From Bacteroidetes bacterium CG12_big_fil_rev_8_21_14_0_65_60_17 (GTDB lineage: Bacteria; Bacteroidota; Rhodothermia; Rhodothermales; UBA10348): a stretch of DNA of 51,990 nt. The translations under genes were made by a program, and so were the position numbers. Under the pieces are notes generated by a model that was not told where the DNA came from, searched no databases, and saw only the letters and a program-made list of their open reading frames with translations. The DNA lies in NCBI GenBank assembly GCA_002787815.1, contig PCUY01000071.1:31468-83457 (forward strand), in the 5' to 3' direction. Numbering within the stretch: position 1 is the stretch's first letter; each line of letters starts with the position of its first letter. Of this stretch, positions 1 to 8,978 are shown piece by piece.

Positions 1-1
1 G

Positions 2-424
2 GGCATCCTGTTGCCGGCCGATGCCTGCCTCATGGTCTCATCCTTCGGTGTGGAGCGCCGCGAAGCGGTGCCCATGGCGCGCGGGCGCATGGTGCTTCTG
101 GGAGATGCAGCGCACGTCGTGAGCCCCATCGGTGGTCAGGGAATGAACCTGGGCTGGCTGGAGGCTGAGGCCCTCGTGCGGCACCTGGGGCACGGCGCGC
201 CCCTGCGAGAGGGCGGGCAGGCGCAGCCACGGGAACGCACAGCTGGTCGACAAGCGCGGCGATTCCGGGCGGCCGCGCGCCGGGCGGAATTCAACATGTG
301 GATGGGCGCCCCGTGTGCAGCCGGCGGCGCGGCCGCCCGGTACGCGCTCTTGCGGACCCTCATGCTTCCTGTCGTGCGCGGCTTGTTCCTGAGACGCTTT
401 ACCATGCACGGGCTGGACGCATAA
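2..424 (+). CDS. FAD-dependent monooxygenase, C-terminal part (5' end outside window)
   Basis: The frame is open through the left edge, so only the last ~140 residues are seen. They contain GDAAHVVSPIGGQGMNLG, the FAD-ribityl/pyrophosphate motif (GD...P..GQG.N) of the UbiH/PHBH group of flavin monooxygenases, followed by a helical tail. Such enzymes hydroxylate aromatic or polyprenyl substrates with NAD(P)H and O2. The substrate cannot be told from this fragment. A 5-bp GC hairpin (456-470) without a T-run lies after the stop. The family call is firm and the specific enzyme is unknown. Confidence 0.8.
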   Translation, partial: GILLPADACLMVSSFGVERREAVPMARGRMVLLGDAAHVVSPIGGQGMNLGWLEAEALVRHLGHGAPLREGGQAQPRERTAGRQARRFRAAARRAEFNMWMGAPCAAGGAAARYALLRTLMLPVVRGLFLRRFTMHGLDA

Positions 425-532
425 CGTTCGGCGGCCTGGCCCCGGCACTTAAGTTGGCGGGAATGCCGCCGAAAAGAGGAGAACAACACGGTTCCATTGC
501 TTTCCTTCCACTGTATTCATTCCCAGCGTCAC

Positions 533-1576
533 ATGTCAGATTCTCCAAGGTGTGATTCGCTCTTGTCCCCGGGTATGGTATGCCTGCTGGTGCTTCTGTC
601 CGGCGCTCTGCAGAGCGCCGTTCCGGCACATGCCCAGTCCGGGCCCGGTGATTCATCCACGGAATACGTTGCTGTAGTACCGGAGCGGGGAGAAGGCATC
701 TGGGCACTGCTCCGGAGAAATGGAATCGTCCCAACGCCCGCGTCGGTTGCCGAATTCAAGGAACTCAACGCAGATCGCCTCCGCGGCCGTGAAACCCTCC
801 GTTCCGATATTTCCTATCGCTTGCCAGGCGGGACGCGCGCATCCATCCATCCCATTTTCGGGCCTGCATACGAGCGCGTCGTGCACAAATCCCGGGTGCT
901 CGAGGGGCATGTGTATTACCTGGTGAGTGGCCATGGCGGGCCAGACCCCGGTTCCATCGGGACCTATCGGGGAAAGCGTGTATATGAGGATGAGATTGCC
1001 TATGACACTATGCTCCGGACGGCACGCGAGCTGATTGCGCACGGTGCAACCGTCGAAATAATCATCCAGGACGATGATGGCATCCGGGATGAGGAGCATC
1101 TGGAGGGTGACAAGGACGAGCGTCATGCGGATGGCAGCGCGATTGCCTTGAATCCTGTCAAGCGACTCAAGGCACGTACGGAACTGATCAATACACTGTA
1201 CCGCAAACACCGGAAGACGGCGAAGGAGCAGCGTGTGCTGGCCTTCCACGTCGATGCCACCGGGCTTCGGGTCGAGCCGCAGATCGATGTGCATTTCGTG
1301 CACGCCACTCCGGGGGGCTATGCAGTGAGTCGGACCCTTTCAAATACGATGCGGGCCAAATACGCGGCGCATCAGCCAGGGCGCGGATACCGTCAGCGGA
1401 TTGAGCGCCGCAATCTGTACATCCTGCAAAACACGATTCCCGTCGCCGTACTGGTTGAGCTCGGGAATATCCGCCACCAGGGCGACCAGATCCGCCTCAT
1501 GAAGCCGGGCAACCGGCAGGCACTGGCCGAGTGGCTGACCGATGGCATCCTGGCTACTGCCGGCGTGAAGGTGTAA
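533..1576 (+). CDS. Secreted N-acetylmuramoyl-L-alanine amidase (Amidase_3)
   Basis: This is a predicted zinc amidase that cleaves the lactoyl-Ala bond of peptidoglycan in the periplasm. From the ATG at 533 it is 347 aa with an N-terminal signal peptide (hydrophobic core LSPGMVCLLVLLSG, cleavage near AHA|QS). The Amidase_3 signatures are present: SGHGGPDPG with His134, the Glu pair in YEDEIAYD (~152-154), FHVDA (second His) and VLVELGN near the end (catalytic Glu). An in-frame TTG at 497 would add 12 residues before the signal peptide and is less likely. No clear Shine-Dalgarno is seen at either start. The ~100 residues before the catalytic domain may be a LysM-like or other binding segment, which I cannot assign. 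It is followed by an outer-membrane barrel gene 54 nt downstream. Confidence 0.85.
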   Translation: MSDSPRCDSLLSPGMVCLLVLLSGALQSAVPAHAQSGPGDSSTEYVAVVPERGEGIWALLRRNGIVPTPASVAEFKELNADRLRGRETLRSDISYRLPGGTRASIHPIFGPAYERVVHKSRVLEGHVYYLVSGHGGPDPGSIGTYRGKRVYEDEIAYDTMLRTARELIAHGATVEIIIQDDDGIRDEEHLEGDKDERHADGSAIALNPVKRLKARTELINTLYRKHRKTAKEQRVLAFHVDATGLRVEPQIDVHFVHATPGGYAVSRTLSNTMRAKYAAHQPGRGYRQRIERRNLYILQNTIPVAVLVELGNIRHQGDQIRLMKPGNRQALAEWLTDGILATAGVKV

Positions 1577-1630
1577 GGCAACCCTTTCGGGCATGCGTCG
1601 TAGATGGGCGAAATCATCACCCCGACGTCC

Positions 1631-2371
1631 ATGCGATATTCTGTTGTCACCTCCAATCTCGTGCTGGCCATGTTGGCTCTGTATCTGCTCCCTGATGCCG
1701 CCGCCCAGTCGGGTATCGGTGCGCGGGGTGAGGCAGGGCTGACATTCACCGTGGGTTCGCCGCAGGGCGAATTCGGCGATCAACTCTCGAGTACGGGATT
1801 CGGAGGTTCACTCTACGGGGCCGTTGGTCTGGCCCATTCACCGGTCCTGTTCGGAGTGGATCTCGGTTTTCTGATCTACGGCCGGGAAGTACGCCGCGAA
1901 CCGTTCTCCACGACGATTCCCGACGTGCGCGTGGACGTGATCACGACGAACAATATTTTCCTCGGGCATCTCTTTCTGCGCCTGCAACCGCCCACAGGTG
2001 AATTCCGACCGTATGCCGACGCGCTGTTCGGGCTGAAGTACCTGTTCACGGACACGCGTATCCGCTCGGATGGCTTCAACAACAACGGTGACAACACCGT
2101 CGCGCGCAGCACGAATTTTGACGATACGGCGCTCAGTTACGGGTTCGGGGCGGGCGTGCAGTTCCAGGTCTGGGACGGTACGCAGCGGGCGAAGGATTCC
2201 GGCCCGGACGCGGTATATGTGGACCTTGGTGCGCGTTACCTGTTCGGCAGCCACGCCGAATACCTGCAGGAGGGGTCGGTTCGGCGTGAAAATGGCAACG
2301 TAATATTCGATGTGAACCGCTCGAAAACCGACATCCTGAATTTCCGGATTGGCGTCGGCATGCGATTCTGA
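1631..2371 (+). CDS. Outer-membrane beta-barrel protein
   Basis: This is a 246-aa protein with a signal peptide (VTSNLVLAMLALYLLPDAAA|QS). Alternating hydrophobic/aromatic strands follow, and the C-terminus FRIGVGMRF ends in Phe, the usual recognition signal for the BAM barrel-assembly machinery. It resembles the small porin-like outer membrane proteins of Bacteroidota, with glycine-rich strands such as GFGGSLYGAVGLAH. An ATG at 1604 would put nine polar residues before the signal peptide, so 1631 is preferred. The function of the barrel (structural, pore or adhesin) is not visible. It converges on the minus-strand gene ending at 2377, only 5 nt away. Confidence 0.7.
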   Translation: MRYSVVTSNLVLAMLALYLLPDAAAQSGIGARGEAGLTFTVGSPQGEFGDQLSSTGFGGSLYGAVGLAHSPVLFGVDLGFLIYGREVRREPFSTTIPDVRVDVITTNNIFLGHLFLRLQPPTGEFRPYADALFGLKYLFTDTRIRSDGFNNNGDNTVARSTNFDDTALSYGFGAGVQFQVWDGTQRAKDSGPDAVYVDLGARYLFGSHAEYLQEGSVRRENGNVIFDVNRSKTDILNFRIGVGMRF

Positions 2372-2376
2372 GACCG

Positions 2377-2643
2377 TCAGTCATCCAGTGCTGACATACC
2401 GGCGTTCTGTCTGAATACCTTGTCCAGGAGTGGCCGGAAGGGGCCATCTTTCCCGAAATCACGGTCCACCTGTTCATTGACCCATTCCTGTTCCAGGAAG
2501 GCCATCATTTCGACGCCGTACGTATCCCGGAAGTGGGACACAATGGCATCGGATTCAGAGAGTTCGGGGTCGGGACGAATACCTGCGCTCAGCAGGAACG
2601 ACCGGATTTTTACAGACAGACTGTCCATGGCTTCGGTGCGCAT
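2377..2643 (-). CDS. Small hypothetical protein, faintly acyl-carrier-protein-like
   Basis: About 88 aa from the ATG at 2643; 2628 is an alternative. A much longer start at 2781 would overlap the upstream STAS gene by 47 nt and is unlikely. The segment DTYGVEMMAFLEQEW resembles the ACP helix-II region (DS-hydrophobic-G-V-..-E-..-AFLE-E) with Thr where the phosphopantetheine Ser should be and one residue missing. If it is an ACP fold it could not carry the usual prosthetic group. It is the third gene on the strand after the SpoIIE phosphatase and the STAS protein, so it may belong to that module. The resemblance is by eye only. Confidence 0.5.
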   Translation of the reverse strand: MRTEAMDSLSVKIRSFLLSAGIRPDPELSESDAIVSHFRDTYGVEMMAFLEQEWVNEQVDRDFGKDGPFRPLLDKVFRQNAGMSALDD

Positions 2644-2734
2644 GACTCGGAAAGGTTTCTCTGGTCCGGGTATCGGCACGGCCGCAGTCCGATTCAAACG
2701 GTCGGCTGAAAAAAATCCGCTGCCGCGACACGCC

Positions 2735-3076
2735 CTATCCGAACGACTTCGCGGCTTCTTCCACAGAGTCGTAGTCGTCAAAGACCGGACCCAACAGGCG
2801 CGTGAGCAGGAAGAGGTTTTTGATACGCTCTTTCATCCTGGCCAGCTTCATATCACCGCCCGCCTTTTTTATGGAGGTCAGTGCACCGATCAGGGTACCA
2901 ATGCCCGAGGAATCCATGAAGTCCGCCTTTGACAGGTCAATGACGACACGTGTTTTCCCGGCTTCTTTGAGCTCTTCAATTTTTTCTTTGAAAGCCGGTC
3001 CTTCGATGCTTCCGAGGAATTTGCCCGTGATCGAAATCACGACGGCCTGGTATTTTTCGCTTGTACTGAACGGCAT
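2735..3076 (-). CDS. Anti-sigma factor antagonist, STAS domain (SpoIIAA/RsbV-like)
   Basis: A single 113-aa STAS domain. The motif MDSSGIGTLIGAL carries the Ser that is phosphorylated by an anti-sigma kinase in SpoIIAA/RsbV proteins. When dephosphorylated, such proteins bind the kinase and release its sigma-factor partner. The start is the first ATG (MPFSTSEKYQ). The gene is 40 nt downstream of a GAF-SpoIIE phosphatase on the same strand, the enzyme that would dephosphorylate it. No anti-sigma kinase (RsbW/SpoIIAB) or sigma factor is in the window, so the controlled output is unknown. Confidence 0.88.
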   Translation of the reverse strand: MPFSTSEKYQAVVISITGKFLGSIEGPAFKEKIEELKEAGKTRVVIDLSKADFMDSSGIGTLIGALTSIKKAGGDMKLARMKERIKNLFLLTRLLGPVFDDYDSVEEAAKSFG

Positions 3077-3116
3077 TGGGTACGGGTAAAAAGGGTTGAG
3101 AGCCCGTCTGAAGGGC

Positions 3117-4409
3117 TTACGTTCTTCGAACTACGAGCATGGTAATATCGTCATTGGGAGGCGAACCTGCAGTATGCTTTTTTACATCGGTCCATACCGC
3201 CCCGACGACATCGGAAGCAGACTGTCCGAAAAGGGTCGGCAGCAGGGCTTCAAGACGATCTTCGTCATACTGGTCATGCGCGGCGTTCATGGCTTCTGTA
3301 ACACCGTCTGAATATACGAAAAGTGTGTCACCCCGCTCCAGGTGCCGGGTTGATTCCGTGTAGGACTGGCTTGCCATGAAGCCAACCACCAGACCGCCTT
3401 CCTCGAGCTTCTCGAGCGTGCCGTCGGCACGCAGGATATAGGGTTTGTTGTGGCCGGCATTGACGTAGGTCACGCTGTGATTGAGCGGAGAGAGCACGGC
3501 GTAGAAAATGGTCACGAACGATCCCCGCTTGATACTCTGGCTCAGCAGTTTGTTCGACCGCTCGATGGTTCCCTTGGCAGAGTCAAGGAACAGGGCCTGT
3601 CCGCGAAGGGTCGCCTGTACATTGGACATCATGAGCGCGGCCGGCATGCCTTTGCCCGATACGTCTCCAACGCAGACGGCAACTTTGCCGTCGAGCGTTT
3701 CAATGAAGTCGAACAGATCACCGCCCACACTCTGTGCAGGTACGGTCATGCCGTGGATATCGTAGCCGTCGATTTCGGGCGCTGCCGCCGGCAACAGGCG
3801 TGACTGGATGTCGAAGGCGAGACTGAGCTCCTGGTTGACGCTTGCCAGCTTTTTCTCCTCTTCATAGAGCCGCGCCGTTTCCACGACCTGGGCTGACTGG
3901 CCGGCGAGGATGGACAGGAGACGCTGGTCCTCCTGACTGAACTCCCTGTTCTGCTTCTTGTTGTAAAGCGTAAGTACGCCAATCAGGCGGGAGTGGACGA
4001 CCATCGGCACGGCCAGCACCGACCGGACCGAGTCGCTCCAGCGGACACCCTTGAATCGGTCATCGCCCCTCGGATCGTTGATGATCAGGGCGCGGCGGTT
4101 CATGTACATCCATCCAAGCAGGTTCTGATCGGGCGAATAGGCCTCCCGATCTCCCGAACTCGACATGGTTCGGACGAGGGTCTGCGTGGGATCGGCCTGG
4201 TCTTCACCTACCAGTGTAATAACGCCCTGCTCGGCGCTGATAGCCTTGATGGACCTCCGGATGATGGTCTGTATGATGTCCTCCGTCGTGCGGGACGAAC
4301 TGATGGCAACCGACAATTCGTTCAATATGGAGAGTTCCTCGACTGCGCGGCGCAGCTGCAGGTTCTCCTTCTCGAGGGCTTGTAGTCGTCGTTGGGTGGT
4401 GTCGGACAT
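3117..4409 (-). CDS. GAF-domain PP2C phosphatase of the SpoIIE/RsbU type
   Basis: A 430-aa cytoplasmic protein. A short coiled coil (residues ~1-35) leads into a GAF sensor domain (~45-190), a second helical linker, and a SpoIIE phosphatase domain (~235-430). The metal-binding motifs are visible: GGDLFDF, GDVSGKGMPAA, YVNAGHNKP, YSDGVTEA and the final NDDITMLVV. The role is Ser dephosphorylation of the STAS protein encoded next to it. The ATG at 4409 starts directly at the coiled coil. The frame continues upstream to 4526, but that extension is low-complexity and overlaps the divergent ABC gene. A Bacteroidota-type promoter element ends only a few bases before this ATG. Confidence 0.88.
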   Translation of the reverse strand: MSDTTQRRLQALEKENLQLRRAVEELSILNELSVAISSSRTTEDIIQTIIRRSIKAISAEQGVITLVGEDQADPTQTLVRTMSSSGDREAYSPDQNLLGWMYMNRRALIINDPRGDDRFKGVRWSDSVRSVLAVPMVVHSRLIGVLTLYNKKQNREFSQEDQRLLSILAGQSAQVVETARLYEEEKKLASVNQELSLAFDIQSRLLPAAAPEIDGYDIHGMTVPAQSVGGDLFDFIETLDGKVAVCVGDVSGKGMPAALMMSNVQATLRGQALFLDSAKGTIERSNKLLSQSIKRGSFVTIFYAVLSPLNHSVTYVNAGHNKPYILRADGTLEKLEEGGLVVGFMASQSYTESTRHLERGDTLFVYSDGVTEAMNAAHDQYDEDRLEALLPTLFGQSASDVVGAVWTDVKKHTAGSPPNDDITMLVVRRT

Positions 4410-4413
4410 GAGC

Positions 4414-4446
4414 CAAATGTACGACAATGGCGCGGATCTGTGACAA
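4414..4446 (-). promoter_or_regulatory. Bacteroidota-type promoter of the phosphatase gene
   Basis: Read on the minus strand, TTG (4446-4444), a 22-nt spacer, then TACATTTG (4421-4414), matching TAnnTTTG exactly. The spacer is one to two bases longer than usual. Transcription would begin within a few bases of the ATG at 4409, so the mRNA would be almost or fully leaderless. Confidence 0.4.
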
Positions 4447-4524
4447 GTTCTGTGCGTTTCGGGAACACATCGAAGCGCGCGTGACTCCTTTTCCGCCTGA
4501 AACCCGATCCCGAACGGCACGCTC

Positions 4525-6321
4525 ATGGGCCCGCTGAGCCGACTGAATTCCTACTACTGGACGTACAGGCACCTGTTCATCCCGGGGCTGCTGTTTGCCG
4601 TGATTTCGTCCGTATTCGCCATGATTGTCCCGACAGTCGTGCGGCGCGCAATCGATGCCATCCCACAGTTTGTGGTGACCTGGAATGCCGTCCGGGGTAC
4701 GCCCGTTGAAAGCCTCGTCTATTGGGACCTGTTTTCCACGCTGGCTTTCATGGGCGTTGCCATTGTCGGGCTGTCCATATTGAGCGGGATTTTTTCGTTC
4801 CTCATGCGGCAGACCGTCGTTGTCGCGTCGCGTCACATCGAGTTCGACCTCCGCAACCGGCTATATGATCATCTGCAGCGGCTGTCGTCAGGTTTCTACA
4901 TGACGCATCCGACCGGGGACCTGATAACGCGCTCCACGTCTGACATCGAGCAGGTCCGGCGCTACATCGGTCCGGCCATCATGTACACGACGCGTGCAGT
5001 TGTGACCATTGGCACGGCGCTCACGGTGATGTTTGTGATTTCGCCGAAATTGACACTCTATGCACTGATACCGATGCCGTTTCTGGGACTCTCCGTCTTC
5101 CTGGTGGCGCGCATGGTACATGTCCGCTCCGACAGACTGCAGGCGCAGTACTCGGTATTGTCATCGCGCGTACAGGAAGCGCTCGCCGGAATCCGGGTCG
5201 TGAAAGCCTATGCGAGTGAAGCCGTGGAAGAGGAGCGTTTCAAGAGGGAAAGTGCAGCCTACCGTGAGCGCAGCCTGGACCTGGCACGGGTCGAGGCCGC
5301 CTGGCGTCCCGTATTCGTGTTTCTGGTGGGCCTGTCGAGCATTTTCGTGGTCTGGAAAGGAGGGGCGCTCGTTATCGAGGGCTCCATCTCCCTCGGCAAC
5401 ATTGCCGAGTACATGATCTACGTGGCGCTCATGACCTGGCCCGTGGCGTCGATGGGCTTCGTGATTACCATGGTCCAACGGGCGTCGGCGTCCATGACGC
5501 GGCTCGGGGATGTGTTCGACGCCGAGCCCGAAATTGCCGGGCCGTTACAGCCCGGGGATACCCGGGTGCGTGGCGAGATCACGTTTGAACACGTGTCATA
5601 CCGGTATCCGGATACGGACCAGACCGTACTCGATGGCATCTCACTCCATATTCCAGCGGGCACGACGGTAGCCATCGTGGGCCGAACGGGATCGGGCAAA
5701 ACAACGCTCATGGAGCTCATTCCACGCCTTGTTGATCCAGTAGCCGGCCGCGTCCTTGTCGACGGCCGGGATGTGCGCGAGTGGCCACTCGAGGCGCTGC
5801 GCGCCGGTATCGGATACGTGCCGCAGGATGTTTTCCTCTTCAGCGACACGGTAGGCAACAACATCCGGTTCGGACGGATGGATGCGGACCAGGAGGCGCT
5901 CCGCGAAGCCGTGCTCGATGCCGATCTTGCCGATGCCGTCGAGGCGTTCCCGAAAAAATATGAGACATTCGTGGGTGAGCGCGGCATTACGCTCTCCGGC
6001 GGTCAGAAGCAGCGCGTCTCGCTTGCCCGGGCGCTCATCCGCGAGGCTCCGATCCTGCTGCTGGACGATGCCCTCTCGGCGGTCGACACCGGCACGGAGC
6101 GTGCCATTCTTGAGCGCCTCCAGCGGCACTACGGCCGGCGGACGGTCGTGCTCGTCACGCACCGCGTATCGGCCGCGCAGAGCGCCGATCAGATACTGGT
6201 ACTGGATGAGGGCGCGATCGTGGAGCGTGGAACGCACGCGCAGCTGGAGGCGGCTGGCGGGTTCTACGCAGCGCTCTGTCGCAAACAGCAACTCGAAGCA
6301 GAGTTGGAGGCCATGGCGTGA
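4525..6321 (+). CDS. ABC exporter half-transporter, subunit 1 (degenerate-site Walker B)
   Basis: A 598-aa fusion of a six-helix ABC transmembrane domain (~1-330) and an ATPase domain. Walker A is GRTGSGKT (386-393), the signature LSGGQ is intact (490-494), and Walker B is ILLLDD with Asp515 where the catalytic Glu is normally found. That substitution is typical of the non-hydrolysing member of heterodimeric exporters such as BmrC/BmrD or TM287/288. The stop overlaps the next gene by 4 nt (GTGA), so the two are translationally coupled. It is expected to sit in the inner membrane and export lipids or drugs. The substrate is unknown. Confidence 0.92.
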   Translation: MGPLSRLNSYYWTYRHLFIPGLLFAVISSVFAMIVPTVVRRAIDAIPQFVVTWNAVRGTPVESLVYWDLFSTLAFMGVAIVGLSILSGIFSFLMRQTVVVASRHIEFDLRNRLYDHLQRLSSGFYMTHPTGDLITRSTSDIEQVRRYIGPAIMYTTRAVVTIGTALTVMFVISPKLTLYALIPMPFLGLSVFLVARMVHVRSDRLQAQYSVLSSRVQEALAGIRVVKAYASEAVEEERFKRESAAYRERSLDLARVEAAWRPVFVFLVGLSSIFVVWKGGALVIEGSISLGNIAEYMIYVALMTWPVASMGFVITMVQRASASMTRLGDVFDAEPEIAGPLQPGDTRVRGEITFEHVSYRYPDTDQTVLDGISLHIPAGTTVAIVGRTGSGKTTLMELIPRLVDPVAGRVLVDGRDVREWPLEALRAGIGYVPQDVFLFSDTVGNNIRFGRMDADQEALREAVLDADLADAVEAFPKKYETFVGERGITLSGGQKQRVSLARALIREAPILLLDDALSAVDTGTERAILERLQRHYGRRTVVLVTHRVSAAQSADQILVLDEGAIVERGTHAQLEAAGGFYAALCRKQQLEAELEAMA

Positions 6322-8081
6322 GCGACGCATCTACCCTCAGGAGAATTGTCGAATACCTGCGTCCCTATTCGGTCTGGGTAGGCGTGGCGCTGGTCTCGGT
6401 GCTGGCCACATCGTTCCTTGGTCCGTTGATTCCGAAGCTCGTTCAGGTCACGATTGACCAAGAAATCGTGGCGGGCGATGTGGAGGGTATCCGGCGCATG
6501 ATCGTGCTGCTCATCGGGGTCCTGGCGGCGGAAAGTGTGCTTTCGTTCGTGAATGCCTATCTCACGCAGTGGATCGGCCAGCAAGCCATCTATGATCTGC
6601 GAACGCGTGTGTACCGGCACATCCAGCGGCAGTCGCTGCGTTTTTTCGATGGACAGCCCATAGGGCGGCTCATTACGCGGGCGACGAGCGATGTGGAAAG
6701 CCTGAGCCAGGTCCTGTCGGCGGGGCTTGTGACCATTCTGGGGGACGCCTTCAAGATCTTCTTCATTGCCTGGTTCATGTTTTCGCTCAACTGGCAACTG
6801 GCGCTCGTGACCATCAGCGTCATGCCGATCATGTTGTACGCCACGTTCTGGTTCAAACGCAAGGTGCGCGATGCCTACCGTGATACGCGGGCGCAGGTGG
6901 CGCGGCTCAATGCGTTCATGCAGGAGCACGTATCGGGAATGCGGATTGTACAGCTGTTCGGGCGTGAGGGCGAGGAAATGCGCCGGTTCGAGGCGGTCAA
7001 TGACGACCACCGCGAGGCCCATCTGCGGACCATATTCTATTTTGCGTTGTTCTGGCCGGCCATTGACCTGGTGTCCTCGATTGCGCTTGGACTGGTGATC
7101 TGGTACGGCGGGCTCTCGGCCATGACCTCGACGCTCACCGTCGGCGTCCTGATTGCCTTCATCCAGTACGCGCGACAGTTTTTTGAGCCCATGCGCAACC
7201 TCTCGGACCAGTTCAATACACTCCAGAGCGCCATGGCCGGAGCCGAGCGCATTTTCGATCTACTCGATACGGACGCATCGATTCTCGAGGCCAGTGAGCC
7301 GCGGGCGCTCGGCACGGTCCGCGGCCGGATAGCATTCCGGAACGTGTGGTTCAGTTACGATCCCGAGGCGCGCGTAGGCGACGACGGTGCGGAGTGGGTA
7401 CTGAAGGATGTGAGTTTTGAGGTCAAACCGGGTCAGTCGCTCGCCATTGTGGGCGCAACGGGGGCGGGAAAGACGACCATCATCAGTCTACTGCTGCGTT
7501 TTTACGATATCCAAGGGGGAGACATCCTGCTGGACGGCGTGTCAATCAGGGACGTACGGCTGCGTGAACTGCGGGACCAGATTGGACTCGTGCTGCAGGA
7601 CGTGTTTCTGTTCTCGGGCACTATCGGGGAGAACATCACGCTGGGCCTGCCCGGAATCGGGACCGATGCCTGTGAACGTGCTGTGGATGCGATCGGAGCC
7701 AGGCCGTTCGTGGGGCGTCTGCCGGGCGGTCTGGACCATGAAGTGCGCGAGCGTGGTGCGCTGCTCAGTCACGGCCAGCGGCAACTCGTGTCCTTTGCGC
7801 GGGCGCTGGTACACGATCCACGCATTCTGGTGCTCGACGAGGCTACGTCGAGTGTCGATACCGAGACGGAGGAGGTCATACAGCGTGCGCTCGAGCGGCT
7901 CATGGAGGGGCGCACGACGGTAGCAATCGCGCACCGGCTCTCGACCGTGCAACACGCGGATCAGATACTCGTCCTGCACCACGGACAGATCCGCGAACGG
8001 GGCAGTCACCAGGAGCTGCTTCGACAGGATGGCCTCTACCGGCGCCTCTACGAACTCCAGTACAGTGAACAGGCGGCGTGA
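6318..8081 (+). CDS. ABC exporter half-transporter, subunit 2 (consensus Walker B)
   Basis: A 587-aa protein with a membrane domain followed by an ATPase. Walker A is GATGAGKTT (from residue 379) and Walker B is ILVLDEATSSVD with the catalytic Glu508. The signature is LSHGQ (483-487), with His replacing the first Gly. In a heterodimer this altered signature faces the degenerate Walker B of subunit 1, so one ATP site is canonical and one is not. The start is GTG at 6318, overlapping the previous stop. There is no terminator-like structure in the 18 nt before the convergent thioredoxin gene. Confidence 0.92.
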   Translation: MSDASTLRRIVEYLRPYSVWVGVALVSVLATSFLGPLIPKLVQVTIDQEIVAGDVEGIRRMIVLLIGVLAAESVLSFVNAYLTQWIGQQAIYDLRTRVYRHIQRQSLRFFDGQPIGRLITRATSDVESLSQVLSAGLVTILGDAFKIFFIAWFMFSLNWQLALVTISVMPIMLYATFWFKRKVRDAYRDTRAQVARLNAFMQEHVSGMRIVQLFGREGEEMRRFEAVNDDHREAHLRTIFYFALFWPAIDLVSSIALGLVIWYGGLSAMTSTLTVGVLIAFIQYARQFFEPMRNLSDQFNTLQSAMAGAERIFDLLDTDASILEASEPRALGTVRGRIAFRNVWFSYDPEARVGDDGAEWVLKDVSFEVKPGQSLAIVGATGAGKTTIISLLLRFYDIQGGDILLDGVSIRDVRLRELRDQIGLVLQDVFLFSGTIGENITLGLPGIGTDACERAVDAIGARPFVGRLPGGLDHEVRERGALLSHGQRQLVSFARALVHDPRILVLDEATSSVDTETEEVIQRALERLMEGRTTVAIAHRLSTVQHADQILVLHHGQIRERGSHQELLRQDGLYRRLYELQYSEQAA

Positions 8082-8099
8082 CCCGGGGCTTCTCTGAGG

Positions 8100-8912
8100 T
8101 CAGTAGAGCCACATGTCGAACGTGCGGCGCTTTGAGCGTGTGACTTCGTGTCCCGGTCCCAGGACGGTGAACAGAGCAACGCCCAGTTTGCGGGCGCCAT
8201 CGTCGTCCAAATACCGGTTTTTTCCGAGCACCTCAATGAGGAGGTCAATGGCGGCGCCAGGCTGTCCCTCGCGGATGGCCTCGATGGCGCCCCGGTAGGG
8301 TCCCACACCGTCTTCGCCTTCCAGGTCCGAGAAATCGTCACGCAGCAGGGCGTGGGCCAGCGTCTGAACGGCATGGGCCGCCTGCGCGAAGCGGGGCTCG
8401 GCGGTGGCGGCCGTGCCGGCGAGTTCCATGGCGCGCTCCGGGTCCTGCAGTACAACGAGCGGGGCGAGGAGGCCAGCCGCTTGGGCGTTGGTGGGCTCGG
8501 ACAGCAATACCTGCTCCAGTTTACCCATGGCCTCGGCCACCTGGCCCTCCTCGATCAGCGCCTCGGCCGCCGCAATATCCTTTTTCTCCTCCGTCGGGAG
8601 GGCCTTGTCCAGCCATTGCCGCACGGCGTACTCGGGAAGCGCACCCGTGAATTCATCCACGGCGCGGCCATTCACAATCAATTTCACGGCCGGAATACCC
8701 CGGACCCCGAACTGCTGCGCCAGGTCCTGGTGCTCATCCGAGTTGATCTTGACCAGCTCCCAGCGGCCCGCCTGCTCGGCAGCCAGTTTTTCCAGCACCG
8801 GACCCAGCGTACGACACGGCCCGCACCACGGGGCCCAGAAGTCCACGACGACCGGGATGGTCCGGCTGCGCTCCAGTACGTCTTCTTGAAAGTTTTTCAG
8901 TTCGTATGACAT
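8100..8912 (-). CDS. cnoX: CnoX/YbbN-like thioredoxin with TPR tail
   Basis: A 270-aa cytoplasmic protein. The N-terminal thioredoxin domain carries the active site WAPWCGPCR, the conserved GIPAVKLI cis-Pro loop and FTGALPEYAV. It is followed by about 150 residues of helical tetratricopeptide-like repeats. This is the architecture of CnoX (YbbN), which protects proteins from over-oxidation and hands them to GroEL/DnaK. Here the site is a full CGPC, so real oxidoreductase activity is likely, unlike the SxxC form of E. coli. The ATG at 8912 gives the standard domain start. The reading frame runs on past it into the divergent lipoprotein gene, but that part is antisense noise. Confidence 0.85.
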   Translation of the reverse strand: MSYELKNFQEDVLERSRTIPVVVDFWAPWCGPCRTLGPVLEKLAAEQAGRWELVKINSDEHQDLAQQFGVRGIPAVKLIVNGRAVDEFTGALPEYAVRQWLDKALPTEEKKDIAAAEALIEEGQVAEAMGKLEQVLLSEPTNAQAAGLLAPLVVLQDPERAMELAGTAATAEPRFAQAAHAVQTLAHALLRDDFSDLEGEDGVGPYRGAIEAIREGQPGAAIDLLIEVLGKNRYLDDDGARKLGVALFTVLGPGHEVTRSKRRTFDMWLY

Positions 8913-8978
8913 GGGTTGTATAGACTTGCTGAGGTTTTCGCCGTAACTGCTCCCGACTTTATCTGTGTTGTAAAACTC

